From: Actinomadura luteofluorescens
Lineage (GTDB): Bacteria; Actinomycetota; Actinomycetes; Streptosporangiales; Streptosporangiaceae
Assembly: GCF_013409365.1 (NCBI RefSeq)
Contig: NZ_JACCBA010000001.1
Coordinates: 5,456,001 to 5,520,000 of the forward strand
Direction of reading: 5' to 3'
Length of the DNA stretch: 64,000 nt
Part shown: in pieces, positions 14,706 to 22,349 of the stretch
Layout: each line of letters opens with the position of its first letter
How positions within the stretch are numbered: position 1 is the first letter of the stretch
Translations under genes and position numbers: made by a program
Notes under the pieces: generated by a model
Databases searched by the model: none
What the model was told of the DNA's origin: nothing
The model's input: the letters and a program-made list of their open reading frames with translations, nothing else

Positions 14706-15506
14706 ATGGCCCGCAAGCCCCGCCGGGATCTTCAAACCGTCAGCCCCACGCTCATCGCCTACGGCAATCAGGTGCGCTATTACAGGGAGCGCATGGGTCT
14801 CAGCCAGGATCGACTGGGGGATCGATTCCCGGTCAGTGGCTCCTACATCGGCCAGATCGAAGTCGGCAAGACCCGCTGCACCTCCGACTTCGCTCAGCAA
14901 CTCGACGAGATCGTCAGTGCTCAGGGCTGCCTCATTCGGCTCTGGAAGGACCTTGTCCAAGACGCCGCCTACCCCACCTGGTTCGACTGGCCCCCCATTG
15001 AGCGCGACGCCATGATGCTCCAAGCATTCGAGCTCTCGGTGGTGCACGGTCTGCTGCAGACCCCCAAGTACGCCATGGCACTTCTGGACGACGAAGCCGC
15101 CGTCTCCGCTCGCATGGCGCGCCAAAATATTCTTGCGAGGGAGAATCCATCTCCCCCGATGCTTTCGGTCATGCTGGATGAGAACATCCTCACTCGTGAC
15201 GTGGGCGGCTCGGAGGTGATGAGAGAGCAACTCGAACAGCTGATCCTTCTTCAGGCAAGGCGGTGCATTATTCAGGTGGTACCGGCCGAGGTTCACGACG
15301 GTCTATCCGGCTCGTTCATTCTCGCGACAATGGCCGACCGCAGTGAGGTAGCGTACGTGGAGACCGCTCTGCGCGGGATGACGATGGCTGGTGCAGGGGA
15401 TGTCGCGAGGCTGTCCGAGGCTCTGGTCTCCCTCCGTGCCAGCGCTTACTCGGTGAAAGAGTCCGTAGAGTTGATTCGTAAGGTGGTTGAGGAGAAATGG
15501 ACCTGA
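14706..15506 (+). CDS. XRE family regulator with DUF5753 (WhiJ-like)
   Basis: This 266-residue protein starts at the ATG at 14706 after AGAGGA. Residues about 15-70 form an XRE/Cro-type helix-turn-helix (YYRERMGLSQDRLGDRF, then VSGSYIGQIEVGKTR). The remainder is DUF5753, the ligand- or partner-binding domain of WhiJ-like regulators, with typical segments FELSVVHGLLQTPKYAMALL and RRCIIQVVPAEVHDGLSGSF. It overlaps the following DUF397 gene by 10 bp. In this family the XRE protein is thought to act together with the small DUF397 partner. It probably binds the inverted repeat in the divergent spacer. Confidence 0.93.
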   Translation: MARKPRRDLQTVSPTLIAYGNQVRYYRERMGLSQDRLGDRFPVSGSYIGQIEVGKTRCTSDFAQQLDEIVSAQGCLIRLWKDLVQDAAYPTWFDWPPIERDAMMLQAFELSVVHGLLQTPKYAMALLDDEAAVSARMARQNILARENPSPPMLSVMLDENILTRDVGGSEVMREQLEQLILLQARRCIIQVVPAEVHDGLSGSFILATMADRSEVAYVETALRGMTMAGAGDVARLSEALVSLRASAYSVKESVELIRKVVEEKWT

Positions 15507-15679
15507 GCAACGCTCTGTGGCGTAAGAGCGGCCGCAGCACGAACAACGGTGGAGCGTGCGTCGAGTTGGCCTCGATGTCGGAGACGGTTGTCGTGCGTGA
15601 CAGTAAGGACCCGGACGGGCCGAAGTTGCTTATTGAGCGGCGCGCTTTCAGAGCGCTGCTGTCCGACCTGAAGCGGTGA
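15497..15679 (+). CDS. DUF397 domain protein (BldB-related small protein)
   Basis: This 60-residue protein starts at an ATG inside the end of the XRE gene. It has the standard DUF397 pattern: ALWRKSGRSTNNGGACVELA, then VVVRDSKDPDGPKLLIERRAF and a final helix ending LLSDLKR. DUF397 proteins are partners of XRE/DUF5753 regulators, and some authors treat such pairs as toxin-antitoxin-like. The overlap implies translational coupling and fixed stoichiometry with the regulator. A second, broken DUF397 copy follows at 15716. Confidence 0.92.
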   Translation: MDLSNALWRKSGRSTNNGGACVELASMSETVVVRDSKDPDGPKLLIERRAFRALLSDLKR

Positions 15680-15715
15680 TTTCTCGGGAGGCGCCCCATT
15701 TCGCGGGCGGCTTAG

Positions 15716-15846
15716 ATGATTGATCTGGGCAGGGCGGCGTGGCGTAAATGCAGCATTACCACTGCCAACGGTGGTGAGTGTGGGGGCTGGCGGATGCTCC
15801 TGTGGCGGTGGCCGTTCGGGATAGAAAGTTCACCTTCCTCGTATAG
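15716..15846 (+). pseudogene. Second DUF397 gene, frameshifted and truncated
   Basis: The ATG at 15716 begins a DUF397 reading frame (LGRAAWRKCSITTANGGEC) that loses its phase at a run of five G (15782-15786). From 15787 the next frame resumes the family pattern as LADAPVAVAVRDRKFTFLV and meets a TAG at 15844-15846. Restoring one base in the G run joins the halves, but the product still ends early, before the usual C-terminal helix. It sits 36 bp after the intact DUF397 gene and looks like a decayed tandem duplicate. Its 3' end overlaps the end of the minus-strand NmrA-like gene. Confidence 0.72.
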
Positions 15847-16729
15847 GCGCGGAGTTGAACTCGGGCGCGTGGTCTGTGGCCCAGCTTGTGAAGGTGCCGG
15901 GCGGGCGGCCGGTGAGGCGCTCAATGTGGTCGGTGGTGCGGTCCGACCCGGGGCGCCGCACCGAGGCGGCGATCAGCGCTTCCACCAGTGGCTCGGGGCG
16001 GCCGTCCGCGAGCATCTGTGATCGTGCGAGGTCGGCGGGGACCGGCTGGAAGCGCAGGCGGCGCCGGAGAACGGCGCCGAGTTGGGCGACCTGATCGGCG
16101 CGGCTGAGGACCTCGGGGCCCGTCAGGACGTACAGCCGCTGGTCTGGTTCGTGATGCGCGAGGAGTACGGCTGCGGCCGCATCGGCAACGTCGCGCTCGT
16201 CCACGACGGCCGTGCGCGCTATGTCCAGCCCTGACACCACGTCACCCAGCCGAAGTTGCGGTGCCCAGCCTCGGGTGTTGGAGGCCAACGTGTCACTGCG
16301 CAGTACCAGCGGGTGCAAGCCGGCTGCGTGGAGCAGGGCTTCCATGTCCGCGTGCACTTGGGCGATGGGATCGGGCTGGCGAACGGCTTCGTCGTCTATG
16401 GCGGTCGTGGACAGGTAGATGACACGGGGTGCCGCCGCGTTCAGCTCCTCAATCAGGTCATGGGCGGCTGTGGAATCGAGCAGCGGCCACAGGAGGAGAA
16501 CGGCGTCGATGCCCGCGAGCGCCTCACGGACGGAAGCGGGGTCTGTGAGGTCGCCGACCACCGACTCGATTCCGGCGCGTGGAGCGGTCTGGTGGCGCAC
16601 GAGGATTCGAAGGCGTGCTCCATCCGCTTGGAGACGGGTGACGACTTCTCGGCCGAGGTTGCCGGCCGCGCCGGTGACCAGGATCAACGGACGAGAGCGC
16701 GGGCCCGCGGAACGAGTGTTGTCAGGCAT
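15830..16729 (-). CDS. NAD(P)-binding protein, NmrA-like (atypical SDR)
   Basis: This 299-residue protein carries an N-terminal Rossmann motif TGAAGNLG at residues 19-26 and an acidic/threonine loop VVGDLTDPASVREAL typical of NmrA/HSCARG-like atypical short-chain dehydrogenases. The usual YxxxK catalytic pair is not evident, so it may be a redox sensor or a quinone/azo reductase-like enzyme. It diverges from a MerR regulator with only 48 bp between the starts, a common layout for a MerR-controlled enzyme. The 3' end overlaps the broken DUF397 copy. Confidence 0.85.
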   Translation of the reverse strand: MPDNTRSAGPRSRPLILVTGAAGNLGREVVTRLQADGARLRILVRHQTAPRAGIESVVGDLTDPASVREALAGIDAVLLLWPLLDSTAAHDLIEELNAAAPRVIYLSTTAIDDEAVRQPDPIAQVHADMEALLHAAGLHPLVLRSDTLASNTRGWAPQLRLGDVVSGLDIARTAVVDERDVADAAAAVLLAHHEPDQRLYVLTGPEVLSRADQVAQLGAVLRRRLRFQPVPADLARSQMLADGRPEPLVEALIAASVRRPGSDRTTDHIERLTGRPPGTFTSWATDHAPEFNSAPIRGR

Positions 16730-16777
16730 GATCGGGACGTTAGGGGTTCAGGTCGGCATGAAGGCAAGGCGCGCGTG

Positions 16778-17149
16778 GTGAAGACGATCGGAGAAGCGGC
16801 CGCGGAGCTCGGGATCGATGCCCACGTCCTTCGGCACTGGGAAGACGCCGGGGCGCTCACGGTGCGGCGCGATGGCAACGGTTACCGCGTCTACGACGAC
16901 GGTGCTCTGGAGCAAGCGCGCACCGTGCTGAAACTGCGGCGGGTCGGGCTTTCGCTGCCCGAGGTCGTGGCGGCCATGGCACCGACCAAGTCGGCGGCAC
17001 AGGCGGTCGTGAGGGCGAAGATCGGCGCGCTCGAAGGCGAGATCGTCCACCGGCAGCAGGCGATCACCTTCCTGCAGCACACGGTCGAGTGCCGGCACCG
17101 GTATCTCGACGACTGCCCGGACTGTGCGGCTTTTGCGCGTGAAGCCTGA
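16778..17149 (+). CDS. MerR family transcriptional regulator
   Basis: The GTG at 16778 is chosen (the adjacent GTG at 16775 is possible) because the product then starts with the winged-helix motif KTIGEAAAELGIDAHVLRHW of MerR proteins. The 123-residue protein has a DNA-binding head (1-70), a dimerisation helix, and a short C-terminal tail with three cysteines in VECRHRYLDDCPDCAAF. That tail suggests a metal- or redox-sensing site, though many MerR relatives carry a similar Cys tail of unclear use. It diverges from the NmrA-like gene across a 48-bp spacer and very likely controls it. Confidence 0.88.
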   Translation: MKTIGEAAAELGIDAHVLRHWEDAGALTVRRDGNGYRVYDDGALEQARTVLKLRRVGLSLPEVVAAMAPTKSAAQAVVRAKIGALEGEIVHRQQAITFLQHTVECRHRYLDDCPDCAAFAREA

Positions 17150-17222
17150 GCCCGCCCCTGTTGGGGAGCTCCAGAGCGTTTGCCGGGGCCGCACCCGTTC
17201 GGTCATGGCCTAACATCCCCGG

Positions 17223-17625
17223 ATGACCGAACGGCTCCTATGGCGCTGCTTGGGTGCGCTCGCACCCGTCCTCGTCGGACTCTGCGTCCTCGGGTTCTGG
17301 GGCATGTCCGCTCTCGATGCACGCGCCGACCGGGCCCGGGAGTTCGCCTGCGTCCATGACCGGGCCGCCGCGCACTGGAGCCACGGATACGGGGCCCTGG
17401 CTCCCCGTCGGCGTTCTCGCCGCCGCCGTACTGGCCCTCGTCCTCGCCGTCGCCGTCCTCGCGGCCGGCGCCCGCTCCCCCCTCTGGGCCCGCCTCCTCT
17501 GCTGCCCGACGGTACTGATCGCCGCCTTCGCCCTCGTCCTGGCCGCCGTCGTGACCCACGACCACTTCGCGTTCCCCGGCAGCGACATCTCCACCGTCAA
17601 CAGCGCACCCTGCGGTGTCGGCTGA
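17223..17625 (+). pseudogene. Small multi-pass membrane protein with internal frameshift
   Basis: The ATG at 17223 opens a frame with one transmembrane helix (LGALAPVLVGLCVLGFWGMS) that continues to about 17400. From there the coding signal (codon third positions nearly all G/C, two further membrane helices PVGVLAAAVLALVLAVAVLA and VLIAAFALVLAAVV) switches to the +1 frame and ends at 17625. Removing one base from the C run at 17403-17406 gives a single protein of about 133 residues with three membrane helices and a conserved-looking tail STVNSAPCGVG. As written the gene is broken. I do not recognise the family. Confidence 0.6.
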
Positions 17626-17738
17626 CCATCTCCGGCAGGTCCGTCCGCGCCGCATCGGGGGCGGCCGCCTGCTCCTGACTCGGCGCGGGACCGGAGCGGA
17701 GCGGTGCCGGTGGCCGGCCCGAGCGATAGCGTCGTCGG

Positions 17739-18665
17739 ATGACGAAGGACGAGGTCGGAACGGGTGCCGGAAGGCAGGGGCGTGACCGTGGCGCCGACGT
17801 ACGGGACGTGGTGGCGTCCCACATGCCCGGCTACGGCATCGACTCCGTGGTGCTGCTGGGAGAGGGCGAGGACAACATCGCCTTCTCGGTCAACGACGAG
17901 CTGATCGTCCGTTTCGGCAAGGAGCCCGACCCCGAAAGCCGGGCGGCGCGGGTTCGCGGTGAGGCCCGCCTGCTCGCCGTCGTCGCCGACGTGTCACCGG
18001 TGGCCGTGCCCGAGCCGAGGTTCACGGTGGCGGAGCGGGGCTGCCTGGCCTACTTCAGGCTCCCCGGTCTCCCGCTGATCGATGCCGATCCGGCGCAGCG
18101 GTCGGCGCATGGCGGTTCCGTCGCCGTCGCGCTCGGGGAGTTCCTCGGCGCGCTGCATGCCGTTCCCGGCGGCGAGATGGCGGGCCTGGTGGGGACCGAT
18201 GACGAGCCGATGACCGTGTGGGCGGAGGAGTCCGCGCAGATCTACGGCACGATCATCGGGGCGGTGCCGCCGCCGCACCGTCCCGCCGTGGAGGCGTTCC
18301 TCGGCGCCGCGCCCCCGGCGGACCCGCGCGACCTGGTGTTCTCCCACAACGATCTGGGGATCGAACACGTCCTCGTCGACCCGGACGCGTGGACCATGAC
18401 CGGGGTCATCGACTGGAGCGACGCCGCGATCACTGATCCGGCCCGGGACTTCGGCCTGCTCTACCGCGACCTCGGACCCGACGCCCTCGACCTCGCCCTG
18501 AGCGCGTACCGGGCCGACGCCGGAGATGTCAGAGAGCGCGCGGGCTTCTACGCCAGGTGCGGTGTGCTGGAGGACATGGCCTACGGGCTCGGAACCGGGC
18601 ACCGCAAGTACCTCGACAAGTCTCTCGCCGCACTGGAATGGCTCTTCCCCGTGGACGGCGGCTAG
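17739..18665 (+). CDS. Phosphotransferase, aminoglycoside/homoserine kinase-like (APH) family
   Basis: This 308-residue protein has the APH kinase fold. An N-lobe lysine/glutamate region (LGEGEDNIAFSVNDELIVRF) is followed by the catalytic loop SHNDLGIEHVLVD around D205 and the metal-binding motif GVIDWSDA. In the catalytic loop the residue four after the Asp-Leu-Gly is His where classic APH enzymes have Asn, a variant seen in uncharacterised members. The substrate cannot be deduced; a resistance role should not be assumed. Start is ATG at 17739. It is unlinked to its neighbours apart from an antisense gene remnant immediately downstream. Confidence 0.82.
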   Translation: MTKDEVGTGAGRQGRDRGADVRDVVASHMPGYGIDSVVLLGEGEDNIAFSVNDELIVRFGKEPDPESRAARVRGEARLLAVVADVSPVAVPEPRFTVAERGCLAYFRLPGLPLIDADPAQRSAHGGSVAVALGEFLGALHAVPGGEMAGLVGTDDEPMTVWAEESAQIYGTIIGAVPPPHRPAVEAFLGAAPPADPRDLVFSHNDLGIEHVLVDPDAWTMTGVIDWSDAAITDPARDFGLLYRDLGPDALDLALSAYRADAGDVRERAGFYARCGVLEDMAYGLGTGHRKYLDKSLAALEWLFPVDGG

Positions 18666-18671
18666 AAGCGC

Positions 18672-18869
18672 GACGTCCAGGCGAGAACCGGGGCTCAGGC
18701 AAGCCAGGGGGCGCGGGTCGAAATCGGCGCGCTCGACGAACAGGTCGACGCGCTCCTGCGGCAGCGCGTCCAGGTCGAACACCTCGACCGTGCCCTCGAT
18801 CATGACCACGTCCCGGGTGGGCCCCAGCCCCGGCCGGGCGGTCCGGGAGGCGGCCAGGTTCCGGGAAGC
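18672..18869 (-). pseudogene. Remnant of a PPOX-class (pyridoxamine phosphate oxidase-like) gene
   Basis: Translating the minus strand from 18863 gives RNLAASRTARPGLGPTRDVV followed by MIEGTVEVFDLDALPQERVD and FVERADFDPRPLA. This matches the core strand order of PPOX/F420-dependent flavin-reductase-like proteins. There is no start codon: the frame upstream meets a TGA near 18877, and the flavin-binding N-terminal strands are missing. The family pattern dissolves near 18690 next to the end of the phosphotransferase gene. It is best read as a fragment left by deletion. It fills most of the otherwise gene-free 18666-19008. Confidence 0.5.
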
Positions 18870-19008
18870 CCGTCATGGTCGCTCCTGGGGACGGCGGGGC
18901 GGCTGAGCCTTCGGTCACGCTAGCCGCAGGGCCGTGACCTGTGCTTCTCGATTCCTGACCGGCCCTGCCCGAAAGAGTGCGTCCGGCCTGGTGCGGGACA
19001 ATGGGGGT

Positions 19009-20031
19009 GTGGGTCGGTGGGTCCTGCATGTGGACTTGGACCAGTTCATCGCCGCCGTCGAGGTGCTCCGGCATCCGGAGCTTCGCGGGCGGCCGGTCGT
19101 CGTGGGCGGGGACGGCGATCCGAGCAAGCGCGGCGTGGTGAGCACGGCCTCCTACGAGGCGCGCGAGTACGGCGTCCATTCGGGCCTGCCACTGCGGACG
19201 GCGCTGCGGCGATGCCCGGAGGCCGTCTTCCTGCCCGTCGACAGGGAGCTGTACGAGTCCGTCTCGGAGCAGGTCATGGCCGCGCTGCGCAGCCTTGGCG
19301 TCGTGGTGGAGGTGCTCGGGTGGGACGAGGCGTTCCTGGCCGTGGACGGCGATGACCCGGAGGCGACGGCCCGGGAGATCCGTGACCGGGTGCGGGCGGC
19401 GACGGGGCTCGAATGCACCGTGGGCATCGGGGAGAACAAGCTCCAGGCGAAGCTGGCGACCGGGTTCGGTAAACCCGCCGGGGTCTTCCGGCTCACCGGG
19501 GAGACCTGGTTCGCGGCGCTCGGCGACCGGCCGACGGACGCGCTGTGGGGGATAGGGGCCAAGACGGCCAAGCGGCTGAGGGGACTCGGCATCGCCACGG
19601 TGGGCGACCTCGCGGCCGCGGATCCCGGCGCCCTGGCGCGGGAGGTCGGTCCCATGACCGGTCCCTGGCTGGTGCGGCTCGCCCAGGGGCGGGACGGTTC
19701 CCCGGTGAGCGACGCGCCGTACGTCCCGCGCTCGTGCGGCCGGGAGACCACCTTCCAGCGCGACCTGGACGACTGGGAGGACGTGCGCCGCGAGGTCGTC
19801 CGGCTGGCGCGGAGAGTCGCCGAGGACGCGGCCTTGGACGGCAGGGACGTCGCCCGCGTCGTCGTCAAGGTCAGGTACGTGCCGTTCACCACTCGCACCC
19901 ACGGCCGGACGCTGGAGGCGCCGTCGGGCGAGCCGGCCCGGATCGAGGAGGCCGCCCTCGCCGCACTCGACCGGTTCACCGGGCGGCGTCCGGTGCGGCT
20001 GCTGGGCGTCCGCGCCGAGTTCGCTCGATGA
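19009..20031 (+). CDS. dinB: Y-family DNA polymerase IV, DinB2-like
   Basis: This 340-residue translesion polymerase starts at the GTG at 19009. GACAAT (18997-19002) sits six bases upstream as a -10 box and there is no Shine-Dalgarno, so the mRNA is probably leaderless. The catalytic metal ligands are D9 (HVDLDQF) and D106/E107 (GWDEAFL). The thumb helix-hairpin-helix (LWGIGAKTAKRLRGLGIATVG) and little finger are present. Residue 14, the steric-gate position usually Phe or Tyr, is Ile, and the protein ends RLLGVRAEFAR with no C-terminal QLxLF-type clamp-binding motif. Both traits match mycobacterial DinB2, which can insert ribonucleotides. The activity here is inferred. Confidence 0.92.
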   Translation: MGRWVLHVDLDQFIAAVEVLRHPELRGRPVVVGGDGDPSKRGVVSTASYEAREYGVHSGLPLRTALRRCPEAVFLPVDRELYESVSEQVMAALRSLGVVVEVLGWDEAFLAVDGDDPEATAREIRDRVRAATGLECTVGIGENKLQAKLATGFGKPAGVFRLTGETWFAALGDRPTDALWGIGAKTAKRLRGLGIATVGDLAAADPGALAREVGPMTGPWLVRLAQGRDGSPVSDAPYVPRSCGRETTFQRDLDDWEDVRREVVRLARRVAEDAALDGRDVARVVVKVRYVPFTTRTHGRTLEAPSGEPARIEEAALAALDRFTGRRPVRLLGVRAEFAR

Positions 20032-20161
20032 CCTGCGAAGATGCCCGGACGATGGCCGGGAGGTGGCCGTCGGTTTTTTGACTCTTTGGTGCGTTTTGGC
20101 GTTTTCGGCGGCGGGGATGATGGCGGTCGTTGCTCGACGTACGCGACGGGGGAGAGAGCAG

Positions 20162-20410
20162 ATGAAGAGGGTCATGACCGGGGCACTGATCGCCGCCGTG
20201 GTCGGGATCGGCGGAGTGGGCGGCGCGGCCGCCGCCCAGGCGTCCGACCCCGGCGAGCAGCCCGCGCGCCAGGACTGCCGCACCTACTCCAGCGTCAAGG
20301 AGTGCGGCCAGCCCAAGCTGAACGACAAGCAGCGCGCGTGCGTGACCTCGTCGGTCCAGCAGGGCATGACCGAGCGCCGCGCCACGGTGGAATGCTCCGC
20401 CTTCGCTTAG
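20162..20410 (+). CDS. Small secreted Cys-containing protein (82 aa)
   Basis: The ATG at 20162 follows GGGGGAGAGAG. A Sec signal peptide (KRVMTGALIAAVVGIGGVGG, predicted cut after AQA) leaves a mature protein of about 55 residues with four cysteines (QDCRTYSSVKECGQ, then RACVTSSV and VECSAFA). These could form two disulfide bonds. I do not recognise the family. It is monocistronic, followed by a strong terminator and converging on the CU044_5270-type gene. A role outside the cell is likely but unspecified. Confidence 0.7.
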   Translation: MKRVMTGALIAAVVGIGGVGGAAAAQASDPGEQPARQDCRTYSSVKECGQPKLNDKQRACVTSSVQQGMTERRATVECSAFA

Positions 20411-20424
20411 AACGCTGCTTGCGA

Positions 20425-20455
20425 AAGGGGCCCGCTCCGGGGGAGCGGGCCCCTT
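20425..20455. terminator. Bidirectional terminator between converging genes
   Basis: A perfect 14-bp GC-rich stem (20425-20438 with 20442-20455, 3-nt loop) lies in the 62-bp gap between the ends of the secreted-protein gene and the minus-strand gene at 20473. Confidence 0.85.
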
Positions 20456-20472
20456 CGCCGTGGCCGGGAGAG

Positions 20473-21697
20473 TCAGCGCGGCGGTTGCGCGTTGGTCCAC
20501 TCGGCGATCTGGAAGGCCCGGTAGGCGGCGACCTCGCCGGGCTTGTGGAACCGGTCGGGCATGTCCTTCGCCCTCAGCGCGCGCGGCCGGCCGTTGTCAC
20601 CAGGAGGCAGCGGCCGGCTTCCGTGCGGCGGCTTCGCCACGAGGTCGCGGATGGCCAGCAGAGATCCGGTGCCAGGGTCGACGATGAACTGGCGCCGGTA
20701 GGTGCCGAGCTGCTTGGGGGCGGTGAACATGCCGAGGGGCGTGGTGGTCTTCAGCGGCAGCGACACCACCGTTCCGACGCGGCCGAGCGGATCCGTCGTC
20801 CGGCCCTCGGGCTTGACGCCGGGCATGTCGGAGAGCATCCGGAAGACCGCCGCCCGCACCTTGGGCGGCGCCGGTTCGGTGGACAGCAGCTCCCCGGCGA
20901 CATCGCTGAGAGCCCGTATACGCTCCTGCCCCCGCAAGGCGCGGATCGGCTCCTCCTTCTCACCGTCCTTTGAGACCGCGTGCCAGTGCCCCTTGAGGCC
21001 CAGCAGGACCTTCTTCAGCGCCTCCGGCTCCGTGGGCAGCGCGGCGATCTGTCCCGGTGTCATGCCGTAGAACCGTTCGACGTACGGCGGCCACGGGGCT
21101 CCCCTGCCCGTCTTCGGGGACATGTCCAGGTTCACCTGTCCGCCTCCCCCTTCGGGATTCGGGGCGTGGACCCAGGACGGTGACCCCGCCGCCTGCCACT
21201 TCTGCTTGTCCTGCGGGGTGACGGGAAGACCCTGGAGGTCGAAGTGGGTGCCGCGGCTCAGACCGGTCCGGTCCGTCCACGTCTCGATCGCCTGCCTCGA
21301 ATCGACCTTGTAGTGGTTCTCGGCGCTCTTGCCGACCGCGTAGATCTCGCCCATGACGGTCTTGATGTGCCAGTACTTCCCCGCCGGCGCCTTCGCGGCA
21401 TTGGCCGCGGCCACCAGGAGCACGTTCCCGTTCAGGGGGACGGTGTTCTCCGCGCGGGGCTTGCCGGCCGGGGCGCCGTCCCCCGTGGAGACCACGACGG
21501 CCACGGCCCCCGGCGGCGACGGCGGCCGTGGCGGCCACGCTCAGCAACTGGATCCGCATACGGCCCGGATGGCGGGGGCGGGGCCGGGGACGCGCTCCGC
21601 CGCCGTCCCGCCAGTCGATGCGCTGGGCGAGCCGCTCCGGAGGCTCCTCCACGGCGAGACCCGTGCGCATCTGCCGCAGGGCTTCGAGGTCGTCCAT
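20473..21697 (-). pseudogene. CU044_5270 family membrane protein with frameshift
   Basis: The ATG at 21697 gives a cytoplasmic head (MDDLEALRQMRTGLAVEEPP) and the start of a membrane helix (IQLLSVAATAAVAAG). The frame is then lost at a C5 run at 21507-21511. The next frame continues the helix (VAVVVST) and the roughly 330-residue extracytoplasmic domain (GKYWHIKTVMGEIYAVG; a late STGSLLAIRD-like element) and ends NAQPPR. Removing one base joins them into a normal-length CU044_5270-family protein. The gene begins 3 bp after the stop of the ECF sigma gene, so the pair is an operon. By position it is a candidate membrane partner or anti-sigma factor. Whether the indel is real is uncertain. Confidence 0.75.
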
Positions 21698-21700
21698 GCT

Positions 21701-22315
21701 CTACTCCTCGGAGAGGGCCTTGCGCAGCTTGGCCCGGCTTCTGTGGATCTTGGCCTTGACGGTGCCGACCGGCAGGCCGAGCGTCTCCGCGATCTCCGCG
21801 TAGGACATCTCACCCCACGCCAGCAGCAGGACGGCGTTGCGGTCCTGCGCGCCCAGCGAGGCCAGCGCCCGCGCCAGACCGGGACCGCACGCCGCAGCGG
21901 AGGCGCGCTCGCTGGCCCTGTCGGCGACCCCGTCCTCGGCGGGATCGGTGCCGGTGCGGGCGAACGCCCGGTACATGCGGGTCTCCTGGCGGTGGTGCTT
22001 GGCGATCAGGTTGCTGGCGATGCCCCACAACCAGGCGCCGAACTCGGCGCGTCCGTCGAACCTGTCGCGCCGCCGGAAAGCGGTCGCGAACGCCTCCGCG
22101 ACCACGTCGTCGGCGAGAGAACCGCCGAGGCGCCGCCTGACGTAGGCGTGCAGCCGCGGCGCGTGCCTGCGGAACAGCTCGCCGAAGGCTTCGGGATCGT
22201 CCAGGGAAGCTGCGACGATCCGTGAATCGTCCAGCTCGTCCCTGGCATGGCTCACCATAGCCATAGGCGTCTCTTCATGGAGTGCGGTCTCCGTGTCCGG
22301 GGGGAGTACTGACAC
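21701..22315 (-). CDS. RNA polymerase sigma factor, ECF (sigma-70 family)
   Basis: This ECF sigma factor has 204 residues from the GTG at 22315; an ATG at 22264 after GAAGAGA would give 187. Region 2 spans FGELFRRHAPRLHAYVRRRL to FGAWLWGIASNLIAKHHRQE, including the -10 recognition helix. Region 4 has the helix-turn-helix MSYAEIAETLGLPVGTVKAK followed by IHRSRAKLRKAL. There is no region 1.1 or 3. It is co-transcribed with the membrane protein downstream, which may act as its regulator. Autoregulation is usual for this class, but I could not identify its own promoter motif with confidence. Confidence 0.92.
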   Translation of the reverse strand: MSVLPPDTETALHEETPMAMVSHARDELDDSRIVAASLDDPEAFGELFRRHAPRLHAYVRRRLGGSLADDVVAEAFATAFRRRDRFDGRAEFGAWLWGIASNLIAKHHRQETRMYRAFARTGTDPAEDGVADRASERASAAACGPGLARALASLGAQDRNAVLLLAWGEMSYAEIAETLGLPVGTVKAKIHRSRAKLRKALSEE

Positions 22316-22349
22316 TCCCTCTATCCCGAACCCCGCGCCCCGGTTGCGA

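Noticed and set aside
14149..15846. New defence system
   Set aside because: The ATPase, XRE/DUF5753 and DUF397 genes match the known WhiJ-type developmental module; no effector such as a nuclease or NADase is present.
17739..18665. Aminoglycoside resistance gene
   Set aside because: The fold is APH-like, but the catalytic loop differs from resistance enzymes and no context supports a resistance role.
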